7,104 nucleotides of DNA from Nanobdellota archaeon (GTDB lineage: Archaea > Nanoarchaeota > Nanoarchaeia > Parvarchaeales > Parvarchaeaceae): NCBI GenBank assembly GCA_021834945.1, contig JAKBRA010000030.1:1-7104 (forward strand), written 5' to 3'. A program made the position numbers and the translations under genes. Positions 1-6,005 of the stretch are shown one piece after another (the stretch's first letter is position 1; every line of letters starts with the position of its first letter). The notes below the pieces were generated by a model, which was not told where the DNA came from, searched no databases, and saw only the letters and a list, made by a program, of their open reading frames with translations.

Positions 1-171
1 GTTGTTATAATACTGTATTATATGAAAAGGTTGAAAAAAGCAGTTTTTCATCGTTATATGAAAAAATTACGCAAATCATTAGTTACGCTACTGCATTATG
101 CAAAAAGTTTTATTAAATTCATAGCTAACGGAAGCAAGCATCTTTTTGTGAAGATTAGAAAACGTAAGTAA
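1..171 (+). CDS. 3' end of an unknown, strongly basic protein (partial)
   Basis: The frame is open from the first base to a double stop (TAA TAA at 169-174), giving 56 residues. The visible part begins with a short hydrophobic run (VVIILYY), possibly the end of a membrane helix, and continues as a Lys/Arg/His-rich stretch ending KIRKRK. Two segments resemble each other: YMKRLKK and YMKKLRK, 12 residues apart, encoded by an 11-bp direct repeat (18-28 and 54-64). The pattern suggests amphipathic basic helices, perhaps a cytoplasmic tail next to a membrane or a nucleic-acid-binding tail. No family is recognised. It could instead be a short independent ORF starting at ATG 22 or 58, or chance. The true start lies outside the window if the longer reading is right. 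Confidence 0.45.
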   Translation, partial: VVIILYYMKRLKKAVFHRYMKKLRKSLVTLLHYAKSFIKFIANGSKHLFVKIRKRK

Positions 172-217
172 TAAGATATCTATAGTATAGTTTATTTTAA
201 GGACTAAAATTAAATAG

Positions 218-230
218 TATTTATATTTTT
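218..230 (+). promoter_or_regulatory. TATA-like promoter of the HAD/ABC operon
   Basis: The AT-rich element TTTATATT (220-227) is centred about 24 nt before the ATG at 247. Archaeal TATA boxes lie about 26 nt before the transcription start, so the transcript would begin at or next to the start codon (leaderless). No Shine-Dalgarno sequence lies just before this ATG, which fits. The whole 172-246 gap is AT-rich, so chance matches are easy. Confidence 0.45.
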
Positions 231-246
231 ATTTTCATAATAATTA

Positions 247-876
247 ATGATAAAAGGCATAGCTTCTGACTTAGACGGGACTTTGATAGACACGGCAAAG
301 TTGCTCGCAAAGGCTTGGGAAGATGCTTTTAAATCCGAAGGGGTTGAAGTAGGCTATAACGAGCTTTACAATAATACCAAAGGCATAGCATCTAAAGACA
401 TAATCCGCAGGTATAAAAGGGAAAGCGGTCCGGAGGATTTAATCAGGATAAAAGAAAAGAGGAAGGCCAATTTTCTCAATCTTGTAAAGGAAGGTAATCA
501 ACTGCTTTATCCTGAGACCCTGAAAGTCATAAGTGAAATAAGGGAACATGGTATAAAATTTGCCATTTCCACAAGCATGGCTAGAGACCTTCTTGATAAG
601 GTATTAGCATTGTCTGGATTAGCTAAAGCAGTAGATGCGGTTGTCAGCTCAGATGACGTTAAAAATGGAAAACCCGAGCCGGACATCTTCTTGGAGGCTT
701 TTAGAAGAATTAATGTAAATCCAAAAGACGGTATTGTGGTAGGGGATAGTGAAAATGACATCATCCCGGGCAAAAAGATAGGGGCATTTACCGTCTTTAT
801 ATCCAGAGAAGGGGATAAATCTAGTATAGCTGATGCAAATATAACTGATTTGGAGGAACTTTTGAAGCTTTTGTAA
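247..876 (+). CDS. HAD-superfamily hydrolase (phosphoglycolate phosphatase-like)
   Basis: This 209-residue protein is a soluble, Mg-dependent phosphatase of HAD subfamily I with a helical cap between motifs I and II. Motif I is DLDGT with nucleophile D8 and acid/base D10. Motif II is in ISTS (107-110). Motif III lysine is K142 in NGKPEPDIF, and motif IV is GDSENDI with metal-binding D167 and D171. The catalytic set is therefore complete and the length is normal for phosphoglycolate phosphatase, beta-phosphoglucomutase and PpaX-like enzymes. The sequence does not decide the substrate among these; a small phosphorylated metabolite is likely. The ATG at 247 directly precedes the motif I strand, and no earlier start gives a better N-terminus. 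The stop is one base before the ABC ATPase start, so the two are probably co-transcribed, although no functional tie is obvious. Confidence 0.92.
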   Translation: MIKGIASDLDGTLIDTAKLLAKAWEDAFKSEGVEVGYNELYNNTKGIASKDIIRRYKRESGPEDLIRIKEKRKANFLNLVKEGNQLLYPETLKVISEIREHGIKFAISTSMARDLLDKVLALSGLAKAVDAVVSSDDVKNGKPEPDIFLEAFRRINVNPKDGIVVGDSENDIIPGKKIGAFTVFISREGDKSSIADANITDLEELLKLL

Positions 877-877
877 G

Positions 878-1786
878 ATGGAAAATGCCATTTCAGTAAA
901 GAATCTTTACAAGAAGTTTGGAAAAACAGTTGCATTGGACGGCATATCCTTTATTTCAAAAGAAGGCGTCAATATAATCCTCGGTCCGAATGGTGCAGGA
1001 AAGAGCACATTTTTGAGGTGCGTGATAGGTCTATATAAGCCAAGCAGTGGTTCTGTTTTAGTATTTGGTAAAAGGCCTTATTTTGATGACGAAATCAGGA
1101 ATAGAATGGCGCTTCTTTCAGATAATTATGCACTGTATGACTTTTTGACGGTAAAGCAAAATCTCAGGTTCTTCGGTAATCTTTACAAGCTTAATGACAA
1201 CGAGATATACGAGAAAAGCAAGATGATATTAAAAGAGATGGATGCCATAAAGTTTTTCGATAGAAAGGTCGTAGAATTAAGCAGGGGGACAAAGCAGAAG
1301 ATAGCATTTTGCAGGGCAATGCTCAATGATCCTGACGTTCTACTGCTTGATGAGCCGACTGCCTTTTTGGATGCAAGTTCCTCGGAATGGATAAGAAATT
1401 TTATTCTGGATTACGGAAGAAAGAGAAAAACAATACTTTTTGTAACGCAGAAACTTGACGAGGTTTCAAGATTTAATTCAAGACTTATTATAATGAGGGA
1501 AGGCAGGATCGTAGAGGACACTACAACGTACAATATATATAATGAAATTATGAAGTCCTCTAGTATATTAATAAGATTTGCAAGGCCGGTTGCCGTTTCC
1601 ATGCTTAAAAGGATAGGCTATAAATTTGATTCAATGGAAAGCAAGGAAGTGAGCAGCGCAAAATTTTACATAAACAGCTATAAGGATGTTAATCTTTTGA
1701 TAGGAAAATTGATAAAGAACAAGGCCTTTGTGCTGGGTATAGACTACATAGAACCATTAGTGGAAAGGATATCAAAGGGCGGTTAA
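878..1786 (+). CDS. ABC transporter ATP-binding protein, ABC-2/CcmA-like
   Basis: This is the 302-residue cytoplasmic ATPase that would power the permease encoded next. Walker A is GPNGAGKST (36-44, K42), the signature is LSRGTKQ (134-140), Walker B is VLLLDEP (154-160, D158 and E159), and the D-loop is FLD (163-165). Residues from about 225 form a C-terminal domain like that of DrrA/CcmA-type drug and lipid exporters. Two catalytic-loop positions deviate. The Q-loop glutamine is D82 (SDNYALYDFLTV), a position that is often Glu in this subfamily. The H-loop histidine is Q191 (LFVTQKLDE where VTH is expected). Walker A, Walker B and the catalytic glutamate are intact, so it probably still binds ATP, perhaps with slow hydrolysis. 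The gene lies one base after the HAD stop and one base before the permease, so translation is likely coupled. The transported substrate is unknown. Confidence 0.94.
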   Translation: MENAISVKNLYKKFGKTVALDGISFISKEGVNIILGPNGAGKSTFLRCVIGLYKPSSGSVLVFGKRPYFDDEIRNRMALLSDNYALYDFLTVKQNLRFFGNLYKLNDNEIYEKSKMILKEMDAIKFFDRKVVELSRGTKQKIAFCRAMLNDPDVLLLDEPTAFLDASSSEWIRNFILDYGRKRKTILFVTQKLDEVSRFNSRLIIMREGRIVEDTTTYNIYNEIMKSSSILIRFARPVAVSMLKRIGYKFDSMESKEVSSAKFYINSYKDVNLLIGKLIKNKAFVLGIDYIEPLVERISKGG

Positions 1787-1787
1787 C

Positions 1788-2570
1788 ATGAAACTAAACA
1801 AAATATACCAGGTTACGTGGAAGGACATAAAGGAAACATTTAGCAGCATACTAATCTTCGGGCCGATGTTCGGTATACCTTTGGCCTTTGCAATAATCCT
1901 TCCAGTTTTATCTTTATACATAGCTGTTCATGAAGCACCAAGCATTGCGGCTGCGATAAAATTACCGAATATAAGCGCAGCTTTGCCCGCCTTTAAAAGC
2001 ATAGCATTCATGGATTACTTCTCAATAAACATATTGGGACCAATAACCATGACAATGCCAATAATAACCTCTGCAGTGATAGCAGCAGACAGCTTTGCTG
2101 GAGAAAAAGAAAGGAAAACTGCCGAGTCATTACTTTCAACACCATTGAGCAAGACAGAGCTTTTGCTTGGCAAGATCTTCGCTTCTTTCCTGCCGGCAGT
2201 GATAATGGCGGTTATCGCATTTGTCCTTTACGGCTCAATTGTAAATTATCTGGCTTTCCAGCAGTTTCATCTTTTTATCCTTCCGACTCTGCCGTGGCTG
2301 CTCATGTTGGCGGCAGTGCCTTTCCTTGCCCTTGCACCGATATCAATAGTGGTTTTGATATCCTCACATGTTAAAGGTGTGAAAGAAGCACAGCAGCTTA
2401 CATCCCTTTTAGTGCTTCCACTGCTTGTTTTGCCGTTTGCTTCTCTATTAGGTTTGGCGTCTTTATCTGTTTCCTTTATGCTTTACCTTATTCTCTTCTT
2501 AGTTGTGTTTGATTTTGTCCTTTTCTATGTAAGCCTTGCAGTTTTTCACAGAGAATCGCTTATAAGTTGA
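1788..2570 (+). CDS. ABC-2 type transporter permease
   Basis: This 260-residue integral membrane protein has about six predicted membrane segments, near residues 23-46, 80-101, 130-153, 168-193, 204-225 and 229-252. After the second helix it carries the conserved ABC-2 family cytoplasmic segment GEKERKTAESLLSTPLSK (105-122), followed by LLLGK leading into the third helix. That segment is typical of NatB and related permeases and contacts the ATPase. A loop between helices 1 and 2 (about residues 47-79) is probably extracytoplasmic. The gene starts one base after the ATPase stop (TAACATG), which strongly supports a two-component exporter, most likely a homodimer of each subunit. The cargo (drug, ion, lipid or peptide) cannot be told from sequence alone. 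Confidence 0.9.
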   Translation: MKLNKIYQVTWKDIKETFSSILIFGPMFGIPLAFAIILPVLSLYIAVHEAPSIAAAIKLPNISAALPAFKSIAFMDYFSINILGPITMTMPIITSAVIAADSFAGEKERKTAESLLSTPLSKTELLLGKIFASFLPAVIMAVIAFVLYGSIVNYLAFQQFHLFILPTLPWLLMLAAVPFLALAPISIVVLISSHVKGVKEAQQLTSLLVLPLLVLPFASLLGLASLSVSFMLYLILFLVVFDFVLFYVSLAVFHRESLIS

Positions 2571-2582
2571 TGTATAGCGTGC

Positions 2583-2616
2583 TTTTTAATATCAAAACAG
2601 CATAAATTATTTTATG
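2583..2616 (+). promoter_or_regulatory. Promoter-like element and inverted repeat at the dehydrogenase start
   Basis: The TTTTTAATAT run (2583-2592) is centred about 26 nt before the ATG at 2614, as for a leaderless archaeal promoter. It also offers a T5 tract that could end the upstream ABC operon. A perfect inverted repeat CATAAA-TTAT-TTTATG (2601-2616) has its right arm containing the start codon. It could be a regulator site over the transcription start, or a weak hairpin hiding the ATG in read-through mRNA. Confidence 0.4.
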
Positions 2617-3600
2617 AAGATAATATTCACCGATGTAAGTGATTTCGAATACCCCGTCATTTCGAAATTCGCGGAGGAAAACAAGGATTTAGCCGTTGTA
2701 GTATACAAGGAGGGCGTAGACAGATTGCAGGAAAAGGATTTTGATGCAGAGATGCTTTCCGTTTTCATAAATTCAAAGGTTTCAAGCGAGGTAATATCTA
2801 GATTTACTAAACTAAGGTTTATATTTACCCGTTCTACAGGTTTTGATCACATTGATTTACAGGCATGCAGGGAAAAGAGGATAACAGTATGCAACGTTCC
2901 TGATTATGGAAGCCAGACCGTTGCGGAATTTACCTTCTTTCTCATGCTGTCACTTTTTAGAAAGATAAACTTTTCAAATAACAGCGGAGTGAAATTTTCA
3001 AGAGGAAGAGAGCTTTACGGCAAAACAATAGGTATAATAGGGGCGGGCAAGATAGGAAACAACGTAGGAAGAATGGCAAAGTCATTTCAAATGAATACTA
3101 TATATTATAACAGAAGCAGAAGCGAGTACCTTGAAAACCTCGATGCCAAAAAAGTAGAGCTTGAAGATTTACTGAAGAATTCGGATGTAGTTACCGTGCA
3201 TGTACCATTAAACGACGGGACTTTTCACCTTATAAACAAAGACAACATAAAATTGATGAAAAAAGATGCTTTTCTGATAAACACTGCAAGAGGCGCAATT
3301 TTAGAAACAGACGCAGTTATAGATGCGTTGGACTCAAAAAGAATAGGGGGCGTTGCACTCGATGTGATTGAAGGTGAAGAGTTTTCAGGAAGGGAAATGG
3401 AAATTATAAGAAAAAAGGAAAACTATGATGTGCTTAAAAATGTGTTGGAAAGGAGCATACTTAGAAACTTTGAAAATGCGATACTGACACCGCACATAGC
3501 ATATGATACGGAAGAAGCATTATCAAGAATAGTTTTTTCTACATTTGATAACGTATTAAAAGCGCATAAGGGGTTAGAGGTCAGCAATATCGTTGAATAA
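2614..3600 (+). CDS. D-2-hydroxyacid dehydrogenase, D-lactate dehydrogenase-like
   Basis: This 328-residue cytosolic oxidoreductase reversibly reduces a 2-oxoacid to a D-2-hydroxyacid with a nicotinamide cofactor. It has the usual split substrate domain (about 1-100 plus the C-terminus) around a Rossmann domain. The dinucleotide motif is GAGKIG (143-148). Catalytic residues are R226 (NTARG), E255 (DVIEGEEF) and H294 (LTPHIA). The long segment between E255 and H294, including YDVLKNVLERSILRN, resembles D-lactate dehydrogenases (LdhA/VanH branch) more than phosphoglycerate or glyoxylate enzymes, so pyruvate to D-lactate is the best guess. After strand beta-2 the residues are N166-R167-S168-R169 rather than the Asp expected of NAD-specific enzymes, which hints at NADPH use. 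It has its own promoter-like element and runs one base into the MFS gene. The general family is secure; the substrate is inferred. Confidence 0.9.
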   Translation: MKIIFTDVSDFEYPVISKFAEENKDLAVVVYKEGVDRLQEKDFDAEMLSVFINSKVSSEVISRFTKLRFIFTRSTGFDHIDLQACREKRITVCNVPDYGSQTVAEFTFFLMLSLFRKINFSNNSGVKFSRGRELYGKTIGIIGAGKIGNNVGRMAKSFQMNTIYYNRSRSEYLENLDAKKVELEDLLKNSDVVTVHVPLNDGTFHLINKDNIKLMKKDAFLINTARGAILETDAVIDALDSKRIGGVALDVIEGEEFSGREMEIIRKKENYDVLKNVLERSILRNFENAILTPHIAYDTEEALSRIVFSTFDNVLKAHKGLEVSNIVE

Positions 3601-3601
3601 A

Positions 3602-4771
3602 ATGGAAAAATGGTTTGTAAACAAGAACGTGCTTTATCTTTCCCTGTCGGCTTTTTTTGCTGATGCAGGGTACCAGACAGTAATAGCCCTTTTTCCAGTG
3701 TTTCTAGTGCTTTTCTTGAAAGCACCCGTTTATTATCTAGGAGTAATCTACGCTCTGCAGTACGGAATAGGCGCGGTTTTCGCATATCTTGGAGGAGTGC
3801 TTGCAGACAGATACAGCAAGAAAAAAGTGGCCATAATCGGAAATTCCTTGATTCCGATATTGTCATTTCTGGGCATAGCGGCAAGCTTGCTATTATCGCC
3901 ATTGCTTTTTCTTATAGGATGGTGGGCCAGAGATTCTAGGAGCCCGGCAAGAAGATCATTGGTTGCTTTAGCTTCAGATGAAAAACACAGGAAAAAGGCG
4001 TTTGGAGTATTGCATGCCCTAGATTTGGGGGGCGGCGCAGTCGGCATAATATATCTTATAATACTCCTTTACTTTGGCGTAGGATACAGTATATTGTTTC
4101 TAGTAACAATCATTCCTTTGGTTATATCAACGCTTTTTATAGTAAAATCAAACGTGAACGAAAGGGTAAAGGCTGCTTTAAAAACGAAGTTAAACGCTAG
4201 AAAAATGGCCATAAACAAGGAAACGATGCTGGGCGTTCTGATTGCAACCTCCTTATTCGGCTTCAGTTACTACAGTTTGGGTTATCCAATACTTACTATA
4301 GCGCAGAGCTCGAATGACGTTTTCGGCGTGTTCTCTTATCTAATATTTCTTTTGATATCCGCATTTGCAGGTTATTATCTTGGAAGCAGGGCGGGTAAAA
4401 TGAAAATAATAAGCTATCTTTCTCTTCTTGGCTATGCCCTTGCAGGGGTGGGCTCTTTGCTGATAGGGATTTTTTACATTTTCAGTTTAAACATAGCAAT
4501 AGCGTATCTTGGAGTGCTTGTTTTGGGATTTGCAGTCGGAGCGATAGAAACGTTTGAACCGACCATAATATCGGTTACTTCCCAAAAGGACAAAAGTGCA
4601 AAGAGCTTCGGCTATCTTTCTTCTTCCAGAAGCATAGGCCTGTTTACCGGTAATCTTCTGATGGGGATACTCTACTTTTTTAATCCGTTTTATTCCTATT
4701 TCTATGCCTTTTTAGTCTCTATTCTTGCAGCCGTTATCGTATACCTTTTTGGGAAAAGATTGGTGTTCTAG
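3602..4771 (+). CDS. Major facilitator superfamily (MFS) transporter
   Basis: This is a 389-residue inner-membrane secondary transporter with about 12 hydrophobic segments. The MFS motif A is present between helices 2 and 3 (GGVLADRYSKKK, about residues 64-75), and a second characteristic stretch follows helix 4 (ARDSRSPARRSL, then AFGVLHALDLGGG). A central basic loop (about 183-206, rich in Lys/Arg) separates the two six-helix halves. The start is ambiguous: ATG 3602 lies one base after the dehydrogenase stop, the same TAA-N-ATG geometry as the two upstream junctions; an in-frame TTG at 3593 would overlap the dehydrogenase by 8 nt and has a GAGGT about 11 nt in front. I prefer 3602. Close coupling to a D-lactate dehydrogenase-like gene suggests export of the hydroxyacid product, but drug or sugar transport is equally possible from sequence. 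Confidence 0.9.
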   Translation: MEKWFVNKNVLYLSLSAFFADAGYQTVIALFPVFLVLFLKAPVYYLGVIYALQYGIGAVFAYLGGVLADRYSKKKVAIIGNSLIPILSFLGIAASLLLSPLLFLIGWWARDSRSPARRSLVALASDEKHRKKAFGVLHALDLGGGAVGIIYLIILLYFGVGYSILFLVTIIPLVISTLFIVKSNVNERVKAALKTKLNARKMAINKETMLGVLIATSLFGFSYYSLGYPILTIAQSSNDVFGVFSYLIFLLISAFAGYYLGSRAGKMKIISYLSLLGYALAGVGSLLIGIFYIFSLNIAIAYLGVLVLGFAVGAIETFEPTIISVTSQKDKSAKSFGYLSSSRSIGLFTGNLLMGILYFFNPFYSYFYAFLVSILAAVIVYLFGKRLVF

Positions 4772-4773
4772 AT

Positions 4774-4814
4774 TAAAACAGGATATAAAACCTACATACA
4801 AATATCGATAAAAA
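4774..4814 (-). terminator. Oligo-T tracts downstream of the coiled-coil gene
   Basis: Reading the minus strand beyond the stop at 4853, there is a T5 tract (complement of 4810-4814) and shorter T4 tracts nearer 4787 and 4775. These could end the minus-strand transcript. No strong hairpin is visible. The 81-bp gap 4772-4852 holds no gene. Confidence 0.3.
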
Positions 4815-4852
4815 CCTGCTATCAAAAGTAAATCGGATTTTCTGGTTATCTC

Positions 4853-5209
4853 TTATTTCTTCGAGTGTTTTTTCTTCTTCGAGGATTTAACGGCTTTCTT
4901 TTTTACTGCTTTTTTAGGAGTAGCAGGCTCCTGTTCTTTTGCCAAATTTATAAGGTTATTTAGAGAACTGAATAAGACGTCCAAGTTCTTCTTTATCTTG
5001 TCATTCATCGAATCGATAGCTTCATGCGCGGCCATTGACATATCCTCATGCTCCTGTCGTGAAATCTCACCGTGATTGTATCTTAAGTTATAGTCCTTTA
5101 GCTTGGCCATTTCATTCTCTATTTCGTCTTCCAAGGCCTTTACAGCGACCGCTGATTCTCTGGCTTGTACGAGATCAGCGTTTACTTCATGCAATTCTAT
5201 CTTTTTCAT
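4853..5209 (-). CDS. Small coiled-coil protein with histone H1-like lysine tail, unknown function
   Basis: This 118-residue protein has no recognised family. Residues about 3-92 are predicted to be helical and charged, with heptad-like spacing. A probable turn at YNHGEISRQEHED (44-56) would make a helical hairpin. After residue 92 the protein turns into a basic, low-complexity tail: TPKK at 97-100, then KKAVKKKAVK and a final Lys/Ser/His cluster. S/T-P-K-K is the minor-groove-binding motif of histone H1 tails, so binding of DNA or RNA through the tail is a reasonable inference. There is no signal peptide, membrane segment or cysteine. The ATG at 5209 is supported by an AT-rich box about 24 nt upstream. 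The gene stands alone, convergent to the MFS gene and divergent from the CYTH gene. A nucleoid-associated or RNA-binding role is possible but unproven. Confidence 0.72.
   Translation of the reverse strand: MKKIELHEVNADLVQARESAVAVKALEDEIENEMAKLKDYNLRYNHGEISRQEHEDMSMAAHEAIDSMNDKIKKNLDVLFSSLNNLINLAKEQEPATPKKAVKKKAVKSSKKKKHSKK
4868..4915 (+). terminator. Oligo-T tracts, possible terminator of the dehydrogenase/MFS operon
   Basis: Three T6 tracts on the plus strand (4868-4873, 4899-4904 and 4910-4915) lie about 100-145 nt past the MFS stop. Archaeal RNA polymerase terminates on such tracts without needing a hairpin. They lie inside the 3' end of the convergent minus-strand gene, where they are the complement of lysine codons. 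Confidence 0.35.
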
Positions 5210-5222
5210 ATTAAATGTATTA

Positions 5223-5236
5223 AATTTATACTTAAA
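5223..5236 (-). promoter_or_regulatory. TATA-like promoter of the coiled-coil gene
   Basis: On the minus strand the sequence reads TTTAAGTATAAATT; the TTTAAGTA part is centred about 24 nt before the ATG at 5209. This predicts a leaderless transcript. The AT-rich background limits confidence. Confidence 0.4.
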
Positions 5237-5260
5237 TAGCTTTTGTTTTGTTTGAATTAC

Positions 5261-5270
5261 TTGAATTCAA
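5261..5270. promoter_or_regulatory. Palindrome between divergent promoters, possible operator
   Basis: TTGAATTCAA is a perfect 10-bp palindrome lying almost exactly midway between the two divergent start codons (5209 and 5327) and between their TATA-like boxes. A near copy of one half, TTTGAATT, precedes it at 5251-5258. The position would suit a regulator acting on both genes. AT-rich DNA yields such palindromes by chance fairly often. Confidence 0.3.
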
Positions 5271-5297
5271 TATACAGCAAGAGTTACTGCGCATAAA

Positions 5298-5305
5298 ATT
5301 ATAAA
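5298..5305 (+). promoter_or_regulatory. TATA-like promoter of the CYTH gene
   Basis: ATTATAAA is centred about 25 nt before the ATG at 5327, as expected for a leaderless archaeal promoter. No Shine-Dalgarno sequence precedes the ATG. Confidence 0.45.
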
Positions 5306-5326
5306 CAATAACCCTTCAATAATACT

Positions 5327-5947
5327 ATGTTCGAGGTAGAAGCAAGAGGTAAATTAACTGTAAGCACTGCTGAGATAGTTAAAATATTTAAAAAACTAAA
5401 TGCTAAATTCCTTGGCAAAACCAGGAGATTTTCATTGATTTACCTGAGAAATAAAGGCGCGGACAAAAATAACCCTGTTGATCTTCGGATAAGAGTTACA
5501 AATGGCAAAGCGGAGATAATATTAAAATATGGAAAATGGGGGGCGTTTGACAGCAGAGAGGAAGTATCTGTTCCGATATCCATTAAGGACTTTTCAAATG
5601 CCGTAGAAATGCTAAGATTGATCGGTTGGACACATGGGGTAATAAATGTCAATGATCGTTATAAATTCAGATATAAAGGAATAGAATTTGTGTTTGTAGA
5701 CAACGGGGTTGCAACCTATTTCGAAGCCGAGAGGCTTACAAAAACCAAGGGCAAAATAGCAGAAGAACGCAAGTATATAACAAAAATATGCAATGAACTC
5801 GGAGTAAAGCCTTTCAGTGACGTTGAATTCTATGATCTTATTGATAAAATAAATAAATCTAAAGGCAGGCAGTTCGATTTTGACAAAGAGAATTTCGAGG
5901 ATATAAAGAATAAGTTCAAAAGGTATTTTTATGTTCCTAAAGAATGA
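5327..5947 (+). CDS. CYTH-domain protein (CyaB/thiamine triphosphatase-like)
   Basis: This 206-residue cytosolic protein fits the CYTH triphosphate tunnel fold, whose members hydrolyse inorganic triphosphate or thiamine triphosphate, or cyclise ATP, using a metal. Family features in order are the N-terminal alternating acids (FEVEARGKL: E3, E5, with R7 where Lys is usual), the basic strand DLRIRVTNGKAEIILKYG (R54, R56, K67), REE (77-79), basic residues around DRYKFRYKG (111-118), the acidic strand VFVDNG (D125) and the YFEAE motif (E133, E135). The last ~40 residues (from about 165) form a charged helical extension beyond the core barrel. Archaeal members are often labelled class IV adenylate cyclase, but most CYTH proteins are probably triphosphatases, so cyclase activity should not be assumed. 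The gene is transcribed alone, divergent from the coiled-coil gene. Confidence 0.82.
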   Translation: MFEVEARGKLTVSTAEIVKIFKKLNAKFLGKTRRFSLIYLRNKGADKNNPVDLRIRVTNGKAEIILKYGKWGAFDSREEVSVPISIKDFSNAVEMLRLIGWTHGVINVNDRYKFRYKGIEFVFVDNGVATYFEAERLTKTKGKIAEERKYITKICNELGVKPFSDVEFYDLIDKINKSKGRQFDFDKENFEDIKNKFKRYFYVPKE

Positions 5948-5977
5948 AAGTTTGAATCATAAATTCATTCACTTTTT
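5942..5977 (+). terminator. Weak hairpin and T tract after the CYTH gene
   Basis: TGAAT-CATAA-ATTCA (5953-5967) can form a 5-bp stem; an alternative outer pairing is GAATGA (5942-5947) with TCATTC (5965-5970). A T5 tract follows at 5973-5977. The stem is short and AT-rich, so the T tract may matter more. The gap 5948-6005 holds no other feature. Confidence 0.35.
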
Positions 5978-6005
5978 GGCTTTCGATCTAACTCCAGATT
6001 AAACT

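Noticed and set aside
507..935. A 142-codon minus-strand frame, with similar antisense frames at 649-891, 1411-1602, 3748-4047 and 5440-5652
   Set aside because: All are mirror images of well-supported genes and show no motifs, promoters or sensible composition.
3593..3601. TTG as the MFS start codon, with a GAGGT upstream
   Set aside because: Possible, but ATG 3602 repeats the TAA-N-ATG spacing seen at two other junctions and loses only three residues; kept as an alternative.
3423..3902. A 159-codon open frame on the minus strand
   Set aside because: It lies antisense to the end of the dehydrogenase and the start of the MFS gene, both of which have clear family motifs; its protein has no domain pattern and odd composition.
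4781..4819. CAGG...CCTG and repeated ATAAAACCT-like words between the convergent genes, as a possible hairpin or repeat
   Set aside because: Four-base arms with a long loop and imperfect short repeats are expected by chance in AT-rich DNA.
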